A stretch of DNA of 64,000 nucleotides, from positions 1 through 64,000 of the forward strand of contig JAGNKX010000004.1 in NCBI GenBank assembly GCA_017999915.1, in the 5' to 3' direction. This document shows positions 1 through 7,494 of this stretch, one piece after another. Numbering within the stretch: the first letter of the stretch is position 1; every line of letters starts with the position of its first letter. The notes under the pieces are model-generated. The model saw nothing but the letters and a program-made list of their open reading frames with translations, ran no database searches and was not told where the DNA came from. The DNA is from Spirochaetota bacterium (GTDB lineage Bacteria; Spirochaetota; UBA4802; UBA5550). The translations under genes were made by a program, and so were the position numbers.

Positions 1-2
1 GG

Positions 3-122
3 TGGAGAGAATATAACGAGGAAAGACCTCAAAAGAGATTAAAAGGAATGACACCAAAACAATACACTGATATTTTAGTGATCGAAAAAACTAAACTTGA
101 AAGTGGTCGAATTGTGGGGTAG
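3..122 (+). CDS. Transposase/integrase core C-terminal fragment, cut by the window edge
   Basis: The frame is open from the first bases and ends at TAG 120-122, giving 39 residues. It begins WREYNEERPQKRLKGMTP, the hallmark end of the DDE integrase core of IS3/IS481-type transposases (W-x2-YN-x2-RPH-x-L-x3-TP). The upstream part lies outside the window, so it is unknown whether the gene is whole or a remnant. It is AT-rich like the recombinase that follows, and it sits 6 bases upstream of the next small gene. This is a recognisable family motif rather than a full-length match. The exact IS family is uncertain. Confidence 0.72.
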   Translation, partial: WREYNEERPQKRLKGMTPKQYTDILVIEKTKLESGRIVG

Positions 123-128
123 GATCAC

Positions 129-320
129 ATGGATAAAACTGCCGAATTGATATTGAATATTAATGAAAAAATATCCATGCGAAATGATTTATTGAATCAC
201 GTTATATCTTACAATAAACGTGATGAAGACTTAACAGCTGATGAATGTAATAGGATTAGTTATTTTAGAACAAAAATACTTATAAACTTAAATAAAGATA
301 AATATATAATAGGGATGTAG
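129..320 (+). CDS. Small hypothetical protein (63 aa) upstream of the serine recombinase
   Basis: A short AT-rich frame with a plausible ribosome site (AGGA) just before the ATG, ending 4 bases before the recombinase start. The product is hydrophilic and rich in Asn, Lys, Asp and Ile, probably helical, with no signal peptide or membrane segment. I do not recognise a family. The tight spacing to the recombinase suggests co-transcription and membership of the same mobile element. Small proteins at this position can be directionality factors or regulators, but nothing in the sequence shows that here. Confidence 0.5.
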   Translation: MDKTAELILNINEKISMRNDLLNHVISYNKRDEDLTADECNRISYFRTKILINLNKDKYIIGM

Positions 321-324
321 TATT

Positions 325-1983
325 ATGCGGTGGCAGAATATTCAAAATCTAATTCATCATGAAGAAATCATGAAATCTATTCATGAATCAAAAGAAAAAG
401 GTATTCCGCACGATAAACTAGCATTAGCTTATGCAAGAGTATCGACAAAGCATAATGAACAGCAAAATTCAAAAGAAAATCAAGTTGAAGAATGTAAGGA
501 ATATGCTGAAAAGCAAGGGTTGTATATTATTTATATTTTTGAATGTGCTGAAAGTGCAAAAGCCCAGGGCAGAAAAGTTTTCAATACTTTAATTGAAAAT
601 GCTTTGAAGTATGAAATTAAACATCTAATACTTAAAGATACTTCAAGACTTACGAGGAATCTAAGTGATAAAGACAGAATTAATCAACTTGTTAAAAATG
701 ATAAAATGCAAGTTCATTTTTATTTACAAAATGATATATTGAATTCAGAAAGTAGAATGTTGTTCAGTAATATAATGTCAATAATAGATGCTGATTTTAG
801 TGAAAACTTATCAATCAAGATGAAGCATGTTGCAAGGAAAAAAAAGGAAAAAGGCATCCCATATCAATTACCCGCTGGTTATATCTTCGGAAGAAGTGAT
901 AGAGGAGAAACAGAAACATCTATTATTGAATTTGATCCTAAATATGAGAGTATTATACATGAAATGTTCGATCTATATCTTAATCATGGATGTACACTCA
1001 CAGATATATCACAATATTTTAATTCTGTAGGATACAATACTCGTCAAAAAAAACCATTTTATGAATCTACAATCCATAGGATGTTGACTAATAAGTTTTA
1101 TACTGGAAAATATTTTAAATCATCAGGAGTTTGGGAAAAAATTGGTTTTTATTGTCCAGCCTATATTTCTGAAGAACAATATGAAGAAATTCAAAGAATT
1201 ATTAAAGTGAACAGTACTGGGAGTAAGAAGCGGAGAGAAAAGTCATATCTTTTAACAGGATTAGTTCTTTGTGAAAAATGCAAATGTTTTGCTTCCGGGA
1301 ATAGATGGTCATCAACTATTTATTATTCGCATAAATGTAAATGCAATGGTTCAAATAAAAAACCATATTGGCCTGAAAAAACTTTGATTGAAGCAATAAA
1401 TTTAGAAGTTGAAAAGATTGTATATAATGAAAATCAAACAGAAATTCTTAAAGATAGATTAAGAACAATAATCAATTCACAAAATACAATAACACAAAAA
1501 TCAGAAAAAGAAATAAATGTACAAATTAATAGATTGAGAAAGCATAAGGAAGTTTTATTGAATGATCGACTTGATGAAACAATAAGTAAGGATGATTATA
1601 AAAAGAGAAGTAATGAAATTGAAAAAGCATTAAAAACCTGTCAGGAAAGACTGGAAAATCTAACATTTAATTTATCCGATCATTATAGAGATGCAGAAAA
1701 GGTTATTGATGCAATAAGAAACTTTTCGATAGTCTACTTACAGGCAGTTAATATTGAGCGGATTATATTGTTAAGAAATATGGCAAAATGGATCAGTTTC
1801 GATGGCGAAAAAGCATATATCGAATGGAAAAAGCCTTTTAATATACTCTTAAATACAGATGAGACATTAAAACAACATCCCGCAGCCTATAAAGAGACTG
1901 GGGATGTTATATTATTACAATGGGTGGATGACGGGATTCGAACCCGCAACGACTGGATCCACATTCCAGGGCTCTACCGTTGA
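325..1983 (+). CDS. Large serine recombinase (resolvase + recombinase + zinc-ribbon domains)
   Basis: A site-specific DNA recombinase that would excise or integrate a mobile element. The resolvase catalytic domain follows a ~30-residue N-terminal extension: ALAYARVST places the nucleophilic Ser at about residue 40, and DTSRLTRN matches the conserved active-site Arg region. The recombinase domain follows (about 170-300). A zinc ribbon (CEKCKC near 316 and HKCKC near 337) and a Lys/Glu-rich coiled coil (about 370-460) come next. This order is typical of large serine integrases. Family-like sequence fades after about residue 512. The last ~35 residues, ending WIHIPGLYR, are only the antisense translation of the tRNA-His terminator and tRNA gene, so the native C-terminus is probably lost or replaced. 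The gene is strongly AT-rich compared with everything after 2.4 kb, which points to horizontal transfer. Confidence 0.92.
   Translation: MRWQNIQNLIHHEEIMKSIHESKEKGIPHDKLALAYARVSTKHNEQQNSKENQVEECKEYAEKQGLYIIYIFECAESAKAQGRKVFNTLIENALKYEIKHLILKDTSRLTRNLSDKDRINQLVKNDKMQVHFYLQNDILNSESRMLFSNIMSIIDADFSENLSIKMKHVARKKKEKGIPYQLPAGYIFGRSDRGETETSIIEFDPKYESIIHEMFDLYLNHGCTLTDISQYFNSVGYNTRQKKPFYESTIHRMLTNKFYTGKYFKSSGVWEKIGFYCPAYISEEQYEEIQRIIKVNSTGSKKRREKSYLLTGLVLCEKCKCFASGNRWSSTIYYSHKCKCNGSNKKPYWPEKTLIEAINLEVEKIVYNENQTEILKDRLRTIINSQNTITQKSEKEINVQINRLRKHKEVLLNDRLDETISKDDYKKRSNEIEKALKTCQERLENLTFNLSDHYRDAEKVIDAIRNFSIVYLQAVNIERIILLRNMAKWISFDGEKAYIEWKKPFNILLNTDETLKQHPAAYKETGDVILLQWVDDGIRTRNDWIHIPGLYR
1874..1908 (-). 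terminator. Candidate tRNA-His terminator hairpin
   Basis: Perfect 8-bp inverted repeat AACATCCC (1874-1881) and GGGATGTT (1901-1908) with a 19-base loop. Read on the minus strand it lies just past the tRNA-His 3' end and is followed by GTTTTAAT. It also lies inside the recombinase reading frame, so the recombinase C-terminal codons overlap it. Confidence 0.5.
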
Positions 1984-1995
1984 ACTACATCCACC
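1923..1995 (-). tRNA. tRNA-His (anticodon GTG)
   Basis: Read on the minus strand, the cloverleaf is complete. The acceptor arm is GTGGATG/CATCCAC, with an encoded extra G at position -1 opposite C73, the histidine-specific feature. The D arm is GTTC/GAGC, the anticodon stem CTGGA/TCCAG has loop ATGTGGA (anticodon GTG), and the T arm is GCGGG/CCCGT with TTCGAAT. The CCA end is not fully encoded. The serine recombinase reading frame from the opposite strand terminates inside this gene at 1981-1983. Confidence 0.93.
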
Positions 1996-2008
1996 GTATT
2001 GAGTGGCC

Positions 2009-2036
2009 ATTATTTTTATGAATTATACGTTGTCAA
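2009..2036 (-). promoter_or_regulatory. Sigma-70-type promoter for tRNA-His
   Basis: On the minus strand, TTGACA (2031-2036) and AATAAT (2009-2014) are 16 bases apart and lie just ahead of the tRNA 5' end at 1995. It shows the tRNA transcription unit is intact up to the element boundary. Confidence 0.6.
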
Positions 2037-2049
2037 GAGCAAATTATCC

Positions 2050-2139
2050 GGGGAATAGAAGGGCGCAATGATAGCAGTGATTTTTTAGGGGCATGGAGCC
2101 ATCCCGGCTAGCCCCTCGCAGGCGTCCGTGCCTTTCCCG
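2050..2139. other. Structured intergenic element (three-way-junction-like fold)
   Basis: An outer GGGAA/TTCCC pairing encloses two hairpins. One is AGGGGC(2087)...GCCCCT(2116) with an inner AGCC/GGCT stem, and the other is AGGC(2120)...GCCT(2132). The order of nested stems looks like a structured RNA or a REP-like DNA element. A 73-codon minus-strand frame (2044-2265) crosses it, but its peptide looks like noise. I do not recognise a known riboswitch class. The rest of 2140-2383 is AT-rich with nothing clear. Confidence 0.35.
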
Positions 2140-2383
2140 TAAATTACAAATGTTATCAGTACTAACAAGATTATTATTTGGATCACTAAGAGCAATCGGG
2201 GGATATTGGTTATTGGGTAGGACTGATTCCTTGAAGAACGGGGAATTAATACTTCCATTATGCAAATGAAGTATGTCGCATTAGATCTGCTTACATGTAC
2301 AGAGAATAAAAAATATGAATGGAAAAATTTTATTGAAAAGTTAAAAAATCGCCGACAAAATTAAATATAAAGAAAAAAAACCA

Positions 2384-2412
2384 TTGACATTATTGTATAA
2401 TCGTAATCAATA
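2384..2412 (+). promoter_or_regulatory. Promoter of the first cold-shock gene with long 5' leader
   Basis: TTGACA (2384-2389), a 17-base spacer, then TCAATA (2407-2412). The same arrangement, TTGACA-N17-CCAATA, precedes the second cold-shock gene at 10895. The start codon is about 130 bases downstream, giving a long leader like those that regulate cspA-type mRNAs. The -10 box is weak on its own; the parallel between the two genes is the main support. Confidence 0.45.
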
Positions 2413-2542
2413 TCAAATAACAATTAGTCTCAAAACGCTTCAATTGTCTTACCCTCGAATTTATCCTGGATTAAGTAATTGTAGTTTTGATGATTCTTTT
2501 TTAATCGGGTATATCCCGCATCATTTTTTCAGGAGTTTTTTA

Positions 2543-2746
2543 ATGGCTAAAGGAACAGTTAAATGGTTCAATGAGAAAAAAGGTTTCGGATTTCTTTCTC
2601 ACGATGACGGAACGGATCTTTTCGTGCATTATTCCGGCATAATCGGAAACGGCTTCAAGACACTCAACGAAGGAGACAGGGTCGAATTCGAGGTCGAGCA
2701 GGGCGATAAAGGCCCCCGCGCCATTCAGGTTCGGGCAATAAGCTAA
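2543..2746 (+). CDS. csp: Cold-shock protein, CspA family (67 aa)
   Basis: A single cold-shock (OB-fold) domain, the usual full length for the family. It binds single-stranded RNA/DNA and acts as an RNA chaperone in the cytoplasm. RNP1 (KGFGFL, about 15-20) and RNP2 (LFVHYS, about 28-33) are both present, with the family opening [14 protein letters not shown]. The frame is open further upstream, but the start is set at MAKGTV because AGGAG at 2531-2535 lies 7 bases before that ATG and the family begins there. A strong hairpin terminator follows directly, so it is monocistronic. It is about 80% identical to the gene at 11061, and both have long AT-rich leaders with a matching promoter, suggesting duplication including the regulatory region. 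Confidence 0.95.
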   Translation: MAKGTVKWFNEKKGFGFLSHDDGTDLFVHYSGIIGNGFKTLNEGDRVEFEVEQGDKGPRAIQVRAIS

Positions 2747-2772
2747 ATCTGTACTTAACCTTGTCAAAAATA

Positions 2773-2804
2773 AGGGCTGTATCCATCTGGATGCAGCCCT
2801 TTTT
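2773..2804 (+). terminator. Rho-independent terminator after the first csp gene
   Basis: A 12-bp stem (AGGGCTGTATCC / GGATGCAGCCCT, one G-T pair) with loop ATCT, followed by TTTT. It sits 26 bases past the cold-shock stop codon. Confidence 0.85.
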
Positions 2805-2915
2805 AATTATCATTTTCTAGGTATATCACTTCATTGATATCACGGATCTGACGAGGCCTGTGCAAAGGTGACAGTGTGTCGTTGCCGGCGGCTGTATGTC
2901 ATCCATGATCCTGCG

Positions 2916-4622
2916 CTATTCATTCATCTTGTATGTGTCGGCCAGGGCGTACACGTAATCCTTGAGTATCCGGTTGTAACGCTCGGTGTCAACCACGGGC
3001 CGACGGATCATCTTCAGGCACAGCTCCTGCTGTTTTTCCGATGTGATCGGCTTCCCGTAGATGGTAAGGGCGAATTTCGACATGTCCCGCACCATGAAAT
3101 CGAATATCTGGTCGATGAGCTCGTCATCGACGCCGTATATCTTCTTGTTCTCAAGGATTAGCTGTCCGTAGGCCACGAGGGTAAAGAGCTCTCCAAGGTT
3201 CAGGAGAAAGTCGATGTCCTTGCTCTGCTCCTTCATGGTGCCCATGGAGGCCATCATGAAGTCCCTGAACACGGCGATCTGCTCCTTGAACACGTTCACA
3301 TTGGGTATGTTTACGCTGTTGTAGGCGAGGTTGTAGTCATGGAACTGGAGCTTGCCCAGGCCCTTCGTGGGGCCCTGGTTGAACAGGAAGTCGTCGTTCG
3401 CCGCGTCGCGGCGCTGCGGGACCTCCGGGAACGTCCCCGGGTTAAAGAAATAGTTGGGCATAAACTTGATGATAAGGGCCATGTTGACGTGCACCGTGCC
3501 CTCGAGCTTCGGCAGGGCGCGTATGTCCAGCACTGCGTTCTCGAAATACATGTCCTTCTCGAACCCCTTGGCCGCGATCACGTCCCAGAGGAGGTTGATG
3601 ACCTCCTCGCCCTGGGTGCTCACTTTCATCTTGACCATGGGATTGTAGAGGAGGTAGCGCTTGTCAGTGTCGCTGGCGGCGCGCATGTAATCCGTGGCGC
3701 GCAGGGCGAAGAGTTTCATCGCCACCAGGCGGCAATAGGCGTCGGTAAAAAGCTGTTTGATGTGGGGGAAATCGGTAACATAGCTGTCGAAGAGCTTCCG
3801 GTGCGTCGCGTGGTTTATCGCTTCGTAGAAGGCATGCTCGCAGATGCCGATCGACGCCCAACCCAGGTTGAACTTGCAGATGTTGATGGTGTTGAGCATG
3901 TCGTCCCAGGCCTTGGGGCCGCGCTCGGTGATGTCGGCGTCGGTGATGGGATAATCGTGCAGGGCGTACTCGGCCACGTAGTCCTGGTTGTGTATTATGT
4001 TCTTAACGCACTCGTACTTCGGGTGCTTGGAGTTTACCGCGAAAAAGACATAGTCGCCGGTGTCGGCCATCTTGCCGAAGGTGGATACCATGGCCGCTTC
4101 GTTGCCGTTGCCGATGTAGTACTTGTCGCCGTTGGCCCGGTAGGTGCCGTCCGGGTTAGGGTAGAGCATCATGTCGCTGGAGTAAATGTCGGCGCCATGC
4201 TCCTTCTCGGACAGGCCGAAGGCGAAGATGGCCCCCTCTTTGAGAAAGTTGGCGGCCTTGTGCTTGGCCTCGGTGTTAGAGCCCAAAAAGATGGGTCCCA
4301 GACCCAGCGCGCTCACCTGGAACGTGTACCAGTAGGTGAGGCCGTAGAAGCCGAGGATCTCGGCGAAGTCGACTATGCGGGAGGTGTCCCACCGCGAATC
4401 GGGCCCTCCGAAGCCCTTCGGAGTGAGGAGCTTGGCCATGATCTGGTTTTCCTTCATGAAATCGAGGAATTCGGTGTACCATTTGCAGGCATGAAAATCA
4501 TCTTTCATTTTCTTGAGGCCGCGGCCTTCGAAGAATTCGATGGTTTTGATCATGATCTGCCTTGTTTCTTCGTCAGCGTAGGTGGCGACGAGTTTTTTGG
4601 GATTTAAGATTATTTTTTCCAT
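2916..4622 (-). CDS. Acyl-CoA dehydrogenase family protein (568 aa), paralogue 1
   Basis: Predicted FAD-dependent acyl-CoA dehydrogenase, which would make the trans-2,3 double bond in the first step of beta-oxidation of an unidentified acyl-CoA. Seen in the sequence: the FAD/substrate segment FGLSEKEHGADIYSSD (135-150, counterpart of the family's TEP-x-GSD region), a central beta domain, and a C-terminal helical domain with LPKLEGT. Glu374 there is in the EGT motif that carries the catalytic base in MCAD-type enzymes. At 568 residues it is longer than the usual ~380-400, with an extra C-terminal helical part as in the long ACAD subgroups. The start is supported by AAGGAG upstream. Its neighbour on the same strand (4752-6458) is a close paralogue; a paired inverted REP-like repeat separates them. 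Confidence 0.85.
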   Translation of the reverse strand: MEKIILNPKKLVATYADEETRQIMIKTIEFFEGRGLKKMKDDFHACKWYTEFLDFMKENQIMAKLLTPKGFGGPDSRWDTSRIVDFAEILGFYGLTYWYTFQVSALGLGPIFLGSNTEAKHKAANFLKEGAIFAFGLSEKEHGADIYSSDMMLYPNPDGTYRANGDKYYIGNGNEAAMVSTFGKMADTGDYVFFAVNSKHPKYECVKNIIHNQDYVAEYALHDYPITDADITERGPKAWDDMLNTINICKFNLGWASIGICEHAFYEAINHATHRKLFDSYVTDFPHIKQLFTDAYCRLVAMKLFALRATDYMRAASDTDKRYLLYNPMVKMKVSTQGEEVINLLWDVIAAKGFEKDMYFENAVLDIRALPKLEGTVHVNMALIIKFMPNYFFNPGTFPEVPQRRDAANDDFLFNQGPTKGLGKLQFHDYNLAYNSVNIPNVNVFKEQIAVFRDFMMASMGTMKEQSKDIDFLLNLGELFTLVAYGQLILENKKIYGVDDELIDQIFDFMVRDMSKFALTIYGKPITSEKQQELCLKMIRRPVVDTERYNRILKDYVYALADTYKMNE

Positions 4623-4646
4623 AATGGTCTCCTTGGGTGGGTTGTT

Positions 4647-4730
4647 AACCCCTCCCTTGATGGGAGGGGTTAGGGGAGGGTGATATACATCACCCCCACC
4701 CGGACCTCCCCCATTAAGGGGGAGGGGCTC
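4647..4730. repeat. Two inverted copies of a REP-like GC-rich palindromic repeat
   Basis: Copy one is AACCCCTCCC-TTGAT-GGGAGGGGTT (4647-4671) plus a GGGGAGGGTG tail. Copy two (about 4691-4728) is in the opposite orientation, with stem CTCCCCC-ATTAA-GGGGGAG. A third copy lies at 10067-10102 and a divergent relative at 7409-7465. The pair is placed between the two acyl-CoA dehydrogenase genes and could stabilise mRNA ends or end transcription. Confidence 0.8.
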
Positions 4731-4751
4731 ATGCTTACATGGATTAAAAAT

Positions 4752-6458
4752 TTAGAAATTCTGGTCCCTCATCTTATACGCGCCCTTGAGCGTATACACG
4801 TGGTCCTTGAAAATCTTCTCGAATCGCGCCGGATTGGGTATGGGCGTCCTGATGATTTTAAGCGACAATTCTTTCTGCTTGTCGGTGTTTGACGGCTTCA
4901 TGTGAATGTTCAGGGCATACTTGGAGAAGTCCCGTACCATGAAGTCGAAAATCTCTTCCAGGAGGTCGTCCTCCACATCGATGAACTTCCTGCTTTCGAT
5001 GATCAGCTGGCCATAGGCCACAAGGGTCAGGACTTCGCCCAGGGCCAGGAGGTAATCGATATCGGCAGATTGACCCTTGTCAGGACCGGCCTTCATGAGG
5101 AAGTCCTTGAACAGGGTGATCTGCTCCTTGAATATATTGACATTGGGAAGGTTCACGCTGTTATAGGCGATGTTGTAGTCGTGGAACTGGATCTTGCCCA
5201 GTCCCTTCGTCGGTCCCTGCTGAAAGAGGAACGCGTCGTTGGAGAGGTCGTCGCGGCGAGGCACATCCGGGTATTCCTTGGGATTAAAGAAGTAGTTGGC
5301 CATGAACTTGACGATAAGGGCCATGTTTACGTGGACCGTGCCTTCCAGCTTCGGCAGCATCGGCAGCTCGTGCTTGGCTATCTCGAAGAAGGGCTCGTTC
5401 TCAAAGCCCTTGGCGGCGATGATGTCGTGAAGTATGTTCATGACCTCTTCCCCTTCGCGGGTGACCTTCATCTTGACCATCGGGTTGTAGAGGAGGTACC
5501 GGCGGTCTTCAGAACCGGCGGAGCGCATGTAGTCCTGCGCGCGCTCGGAGAAGAGCTTCATGGCGACGAGCTTGCAGTAGGCGTCGACGAAGAGTCTTTT
5601 CACGTGGGGGAAGTCGGTGACGAATTTGCCGTAGACGTTGCGGTTCGCCGCGTGGTCAATCGATTCGTACAGGGCGTGGGTACAGAGTCCGATGGCGCCC
5701 CATCCCAGGTTGAACTTGCACACGTTGATGGTGTTGAGCATGTCGTCCCAGGCCTTGGGGCCGCGCTCGGTGATGTCCGCTGTTGTTATGGGATAGTCAT
5801 GGAGGGCGTACTCTGCCACATAGTTCTGCTCGTTCACCACGTTGCGCACGCATTCGTACTTTTCGTGCTTGGAGTTTACTACGAAGAATACGTAGTCGCC
5901 GGTATCGGCCATCTTTCCGAAGGTTGAGACCAGCGCCGCCTCGTTGCCGTTGCCGATGTAGTACTTGTCGCCGTTGGCCCGGTAGGTGCCGTCGTTGTTC
6001 GGATAGAGCATCATGTCGCTGGAGTAGATATCCGCGCCATGCTCCTTCTCGGATAGGCCGAAGGCAAAGACGCCGCCCTCCTGAAGGAGCTTGGCTGTTT
6101 TATGCTTCACCTCTTCGTTGGTGCCGTTCCAGATGGGGCAGAGTCCCAGCATGGATACCTGCCAGGTGTACCAGTAGGTGACTCCGTAAAAACCGGTGAT
6201 TTCGGAGAATTCGCAGTTGCGGTAGGTGTCCCACCGGGAATCTGAAGCACCGTATCCGGACGGCGTCATAAGTGTGGCAAAGACCTGGTTTTCCTTGAGG
6301 AATTCGACGAAATCATAGTTCCATTTTTTCTCATGCCAGTCTTTTTTTATCTCTTTAAGACCCTTTTTCTCAAAGAATTCTATGGTTTTAAGCATGATTT
6401 GCCTTGATTTTTCATCATTATACTTACGGTTGTGGTTTTTAGGATTGAATAAAATCAT
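4752..6458 (-). CDS. Acyl-CoA dehydrogenase family protein (568 aa), paralogue 2
   Basis: Same length and domain order as the gene at 2916, with long identical blocks such as FGLSEKEHGADIYSSDMMLY and ERGPKAWDDMLNTIN, so the two arose by duplication. The catalytic Glu is kept (E372 in LPKLEGT). Differences cluster in the first ~130 residues and in the C-terminal third, which suggests different chain-length or substrate preference. It is transcribed first and lies next to a divergently transcribed TetR regulator (6768), the usual arrangement for fatty-acid degradation control. AGAGG lies 8 bases ahead of the ATG. A 13-bp palindrome 50 bases upstream is a candidate operator. Confidence 0.86.
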   Translation of the reverse strand: MILFNPKNHNRKYNDEKSRQIMLKTIEFFEKKGLKEIKKDWHEKKWNYDFVEFLKENQVFATLMTPSGYGASDSRWDTYRNCEFSEITGFYGVTYWYTWQVSMLGLCPIWNGTNEEVKHKTAKLLQEGGVFAFGLSEKEHGADIYSSDMMLYPNNDGTYRANGDKYYIGNGNEAALVSTFGKMADTGDYVFFVVNSKHEKYECVRNVVNEQNYVAEYALHDYPITTADITERGPKAWDDMLNTINVCKFNLGWGAIGLCTHALYESIDHAANRNVYGKFVTDFPHVKRLFVDAYCKLVAMKLFSERAQDYMRSAGSEDRRYLLYNPMVKMKVTREGEEVMNILHDIIAAKGFENEPFFEIAKHELPMLPKLEGTVHVNMALIVKFMANYFFNPKEYPDVPRRDDLSNDAFLFQQGPTKGLGKIQFHDYNIAYNSVNLPNVNIFKEQITLFKDFLMKAGPDKGQSADIDYLLALGEVLTLVAYGQLIIESRKFIDVEDDLLEEIFDFMVRDFSKYALNIHMKPSNTDKQKELSLKIIRTPIPNPARFEKIFKDHVYTLKGAYKMRDQNF

Positions 6459-6506
6459 ACATAACCTCTTAAATGTTTATTTTTAATAGAACTGCAATTA
6501 TCATGT

Positions 6507-6519
6507 CGAACACTGTTCG
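6507..6519. promoter_or_regulatory. Candidate TetR operator palindrome
   Basis: CGAACA-C-TGTTCG is a perfect inverted repeat with a one-base centre. It lies between the acyl-CoA dehydrogenase start (6458) and the divergent TetR gene (6768). Position and symmetry fit a TetR-type binding site; binding itself is inferred. Confidence 0.5.
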
Positions 6520-6608
6520 GACTGTCAAACGATTTTCGGAAAATATCCTTGAAATAATTTTTATTTATTTCTGTAATGACTAAAAGAGAGATTAGATATT
6601 GTCTCATG

Positions 6609-6656
6609 CTCTTGGCCCCAAGAGGATGGGGGTATAAGGGGCTCCGCCCTTTGACC
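6609..6656. repeat. GC-rich palindromes in the acyl-CoA dehydrogenase/TetR intergenic region
   Basis: CTCTTGG-CC-CCAAGAG (6609-6624) is a perfect palindrome. It is followed by a nested hairpin, an outer GGGG/CCCC with AAGGGGC-TCC-GCCCTT inside. The base composition differs sharply from the AT-rich flanks (6459-6600 and 6660-6767), as expected of a small interspersed repeat. I saw no second copy in the window. The rest of this 309-base gap holds the operator candidate and no gene. Confidence 0.5.
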
Positions 6657-6767
6657 CCGATGAAGATTAATGGAATATATATGGTTCTATGATAAGGTGG
6701 GAATTTATCTCATAATAATACACCGGGATGGGATAACACTTTGACCCTTGAAAGAGCGTGACAAATA

Positions 6768-7391
6768 ATGGTTATGAAACAAAAAAATACACTATCTAAA
6801 ATGAAGAATAAGGAGCGTGAGGACAGAAAGCACCTCATCATCGATGCTGCGGAGCGGGTATTTTCCAATAAGCCCTTCAACAGGGTAAGCATGAGAGAAA
6901 TAGCCAACGAAGCAGGTATCGCACCGTCATCGATATATACCTATTTCCCGAACCAGGAATCGCTCTTCGTTGAGGCCACGGTTCGGGACAGCAACGGCCT
7001 CATTGATGAGATTGACAGAATGGTCAATACGGCCGGCGAGGGAGCGCAGATCCTGGACCGCGGCATAGAGGCCTTCGTGGATTTCCTTGCCGACCATGAT
7101 TCCTATTTCCGCATGATGGTGATCTTCATGACCGTGGGGAGCCTTAGCAAGGATTCCCTGCAGAAATTGTTCGAGGTGGTCCGCCGGGGCTTCGATCTTT
7201 TCGAGGCGATATTCAAGCGCATGGGCTACAAAGGAGATACAAGGATACTGGCCCACTATTTCTTCGCCATGATGAACGGCATACTGGTAACCTTCCGGAA
7301 ACTGGAGGGGCGTAGCGACGAGCAGATCATCGCCCATATGAAACAGGTAGGCAAGGTTTTCAGGGAACTGCTGGAGAAAAGTATTAAGTAG
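6768..7391 (+). CDS. TetR/AcrR family transcriptional regulator
   Basis: A one-component repressor. The N-terminal helix-turn-helix domain (about residues 20-65) has the family pattern IIDAAERVFSNKPFNRVSMR followed by EIANEAGIAPSSIYTYFPNQESLF. The C-terminal helical ligand domain (about 75-200) is not specific enough to name its effector. At 207 residues it is normal for the family. Start choice is uncertain: ATGs at 6768, 6774 and 6801 are all in frame. It is divergent from two acyl-CoA dehydrogenase genes, so the simplest role is control of acyl-CoA use, as for FadR-like TetR proteins. A palindrome at 6507-6519 is the likely target. A repeat (7409-7465) separates it from the next operon. 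Confidence 0.9.
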   Translation: MVMKQKNTLSKMKNKEREDRKHLIIDAAERVFSNKPFNRVSMREIANEAGIAPSSIYTYFPNQESLFVEATVRDSNGLIDEIDRMVNTAGEGAQILDRGIEAFVDFLADHDSYFRMMVIFMTVGSLSKDSLQKLFEVVRRGFDLFEAIFKRMGYKGDTRILAHYFFAMMNGILVTFRKLEGRSDEQIIAHMKQVGKVFRELLEKSIK

Positions 7392-7408
7392 AATAAGCTC
7401 TTTGAGAC

Positions 7409-7465
7409 CTCACACCCTCGGTCCCCCTCTACCAGAGCGAGAGGGCGCGCCGGAGGCGGTGTGAG
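7409..7465. repeat. Palindromic repeat with nested stems
   Basis: CTCACACC (7409-7416) pairs with GGTGTGAG (7458-7465), enclosing CCCTCT/AGAGGG. It resembles a divergent member of the REP-like family at 4647 and 10067 and lies between the TetR gene and the MoxR operon. It could end transcription from TetR, but there is no T-run. Confidence 0.65.
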
Positions 7466-7494
7466 ATCATACGGAATTAACTGAAGATATAGCC

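Noticed and set aside
2044-2265. 73-codon minus-strand frame upstream of the first csp gene
   Set aside because: It crosses the structured hairpins, has no ribosome site and no homologous look; treated as non-coding.
3339-4607. 422-codon plus-strand frame inside the first acyl-CoA dehydrogenase gene
   Set aside because: It is antisense to a well-supported gene; its Val/Gly/Leu-rich peptide has no family motif and arises from GC-rich codons.
4902-5927. 341-codon plus-strand frame
   Set aside because: Antisense to the second acyl-CoA dehydrogenase gene, same artefact as in the first copy.
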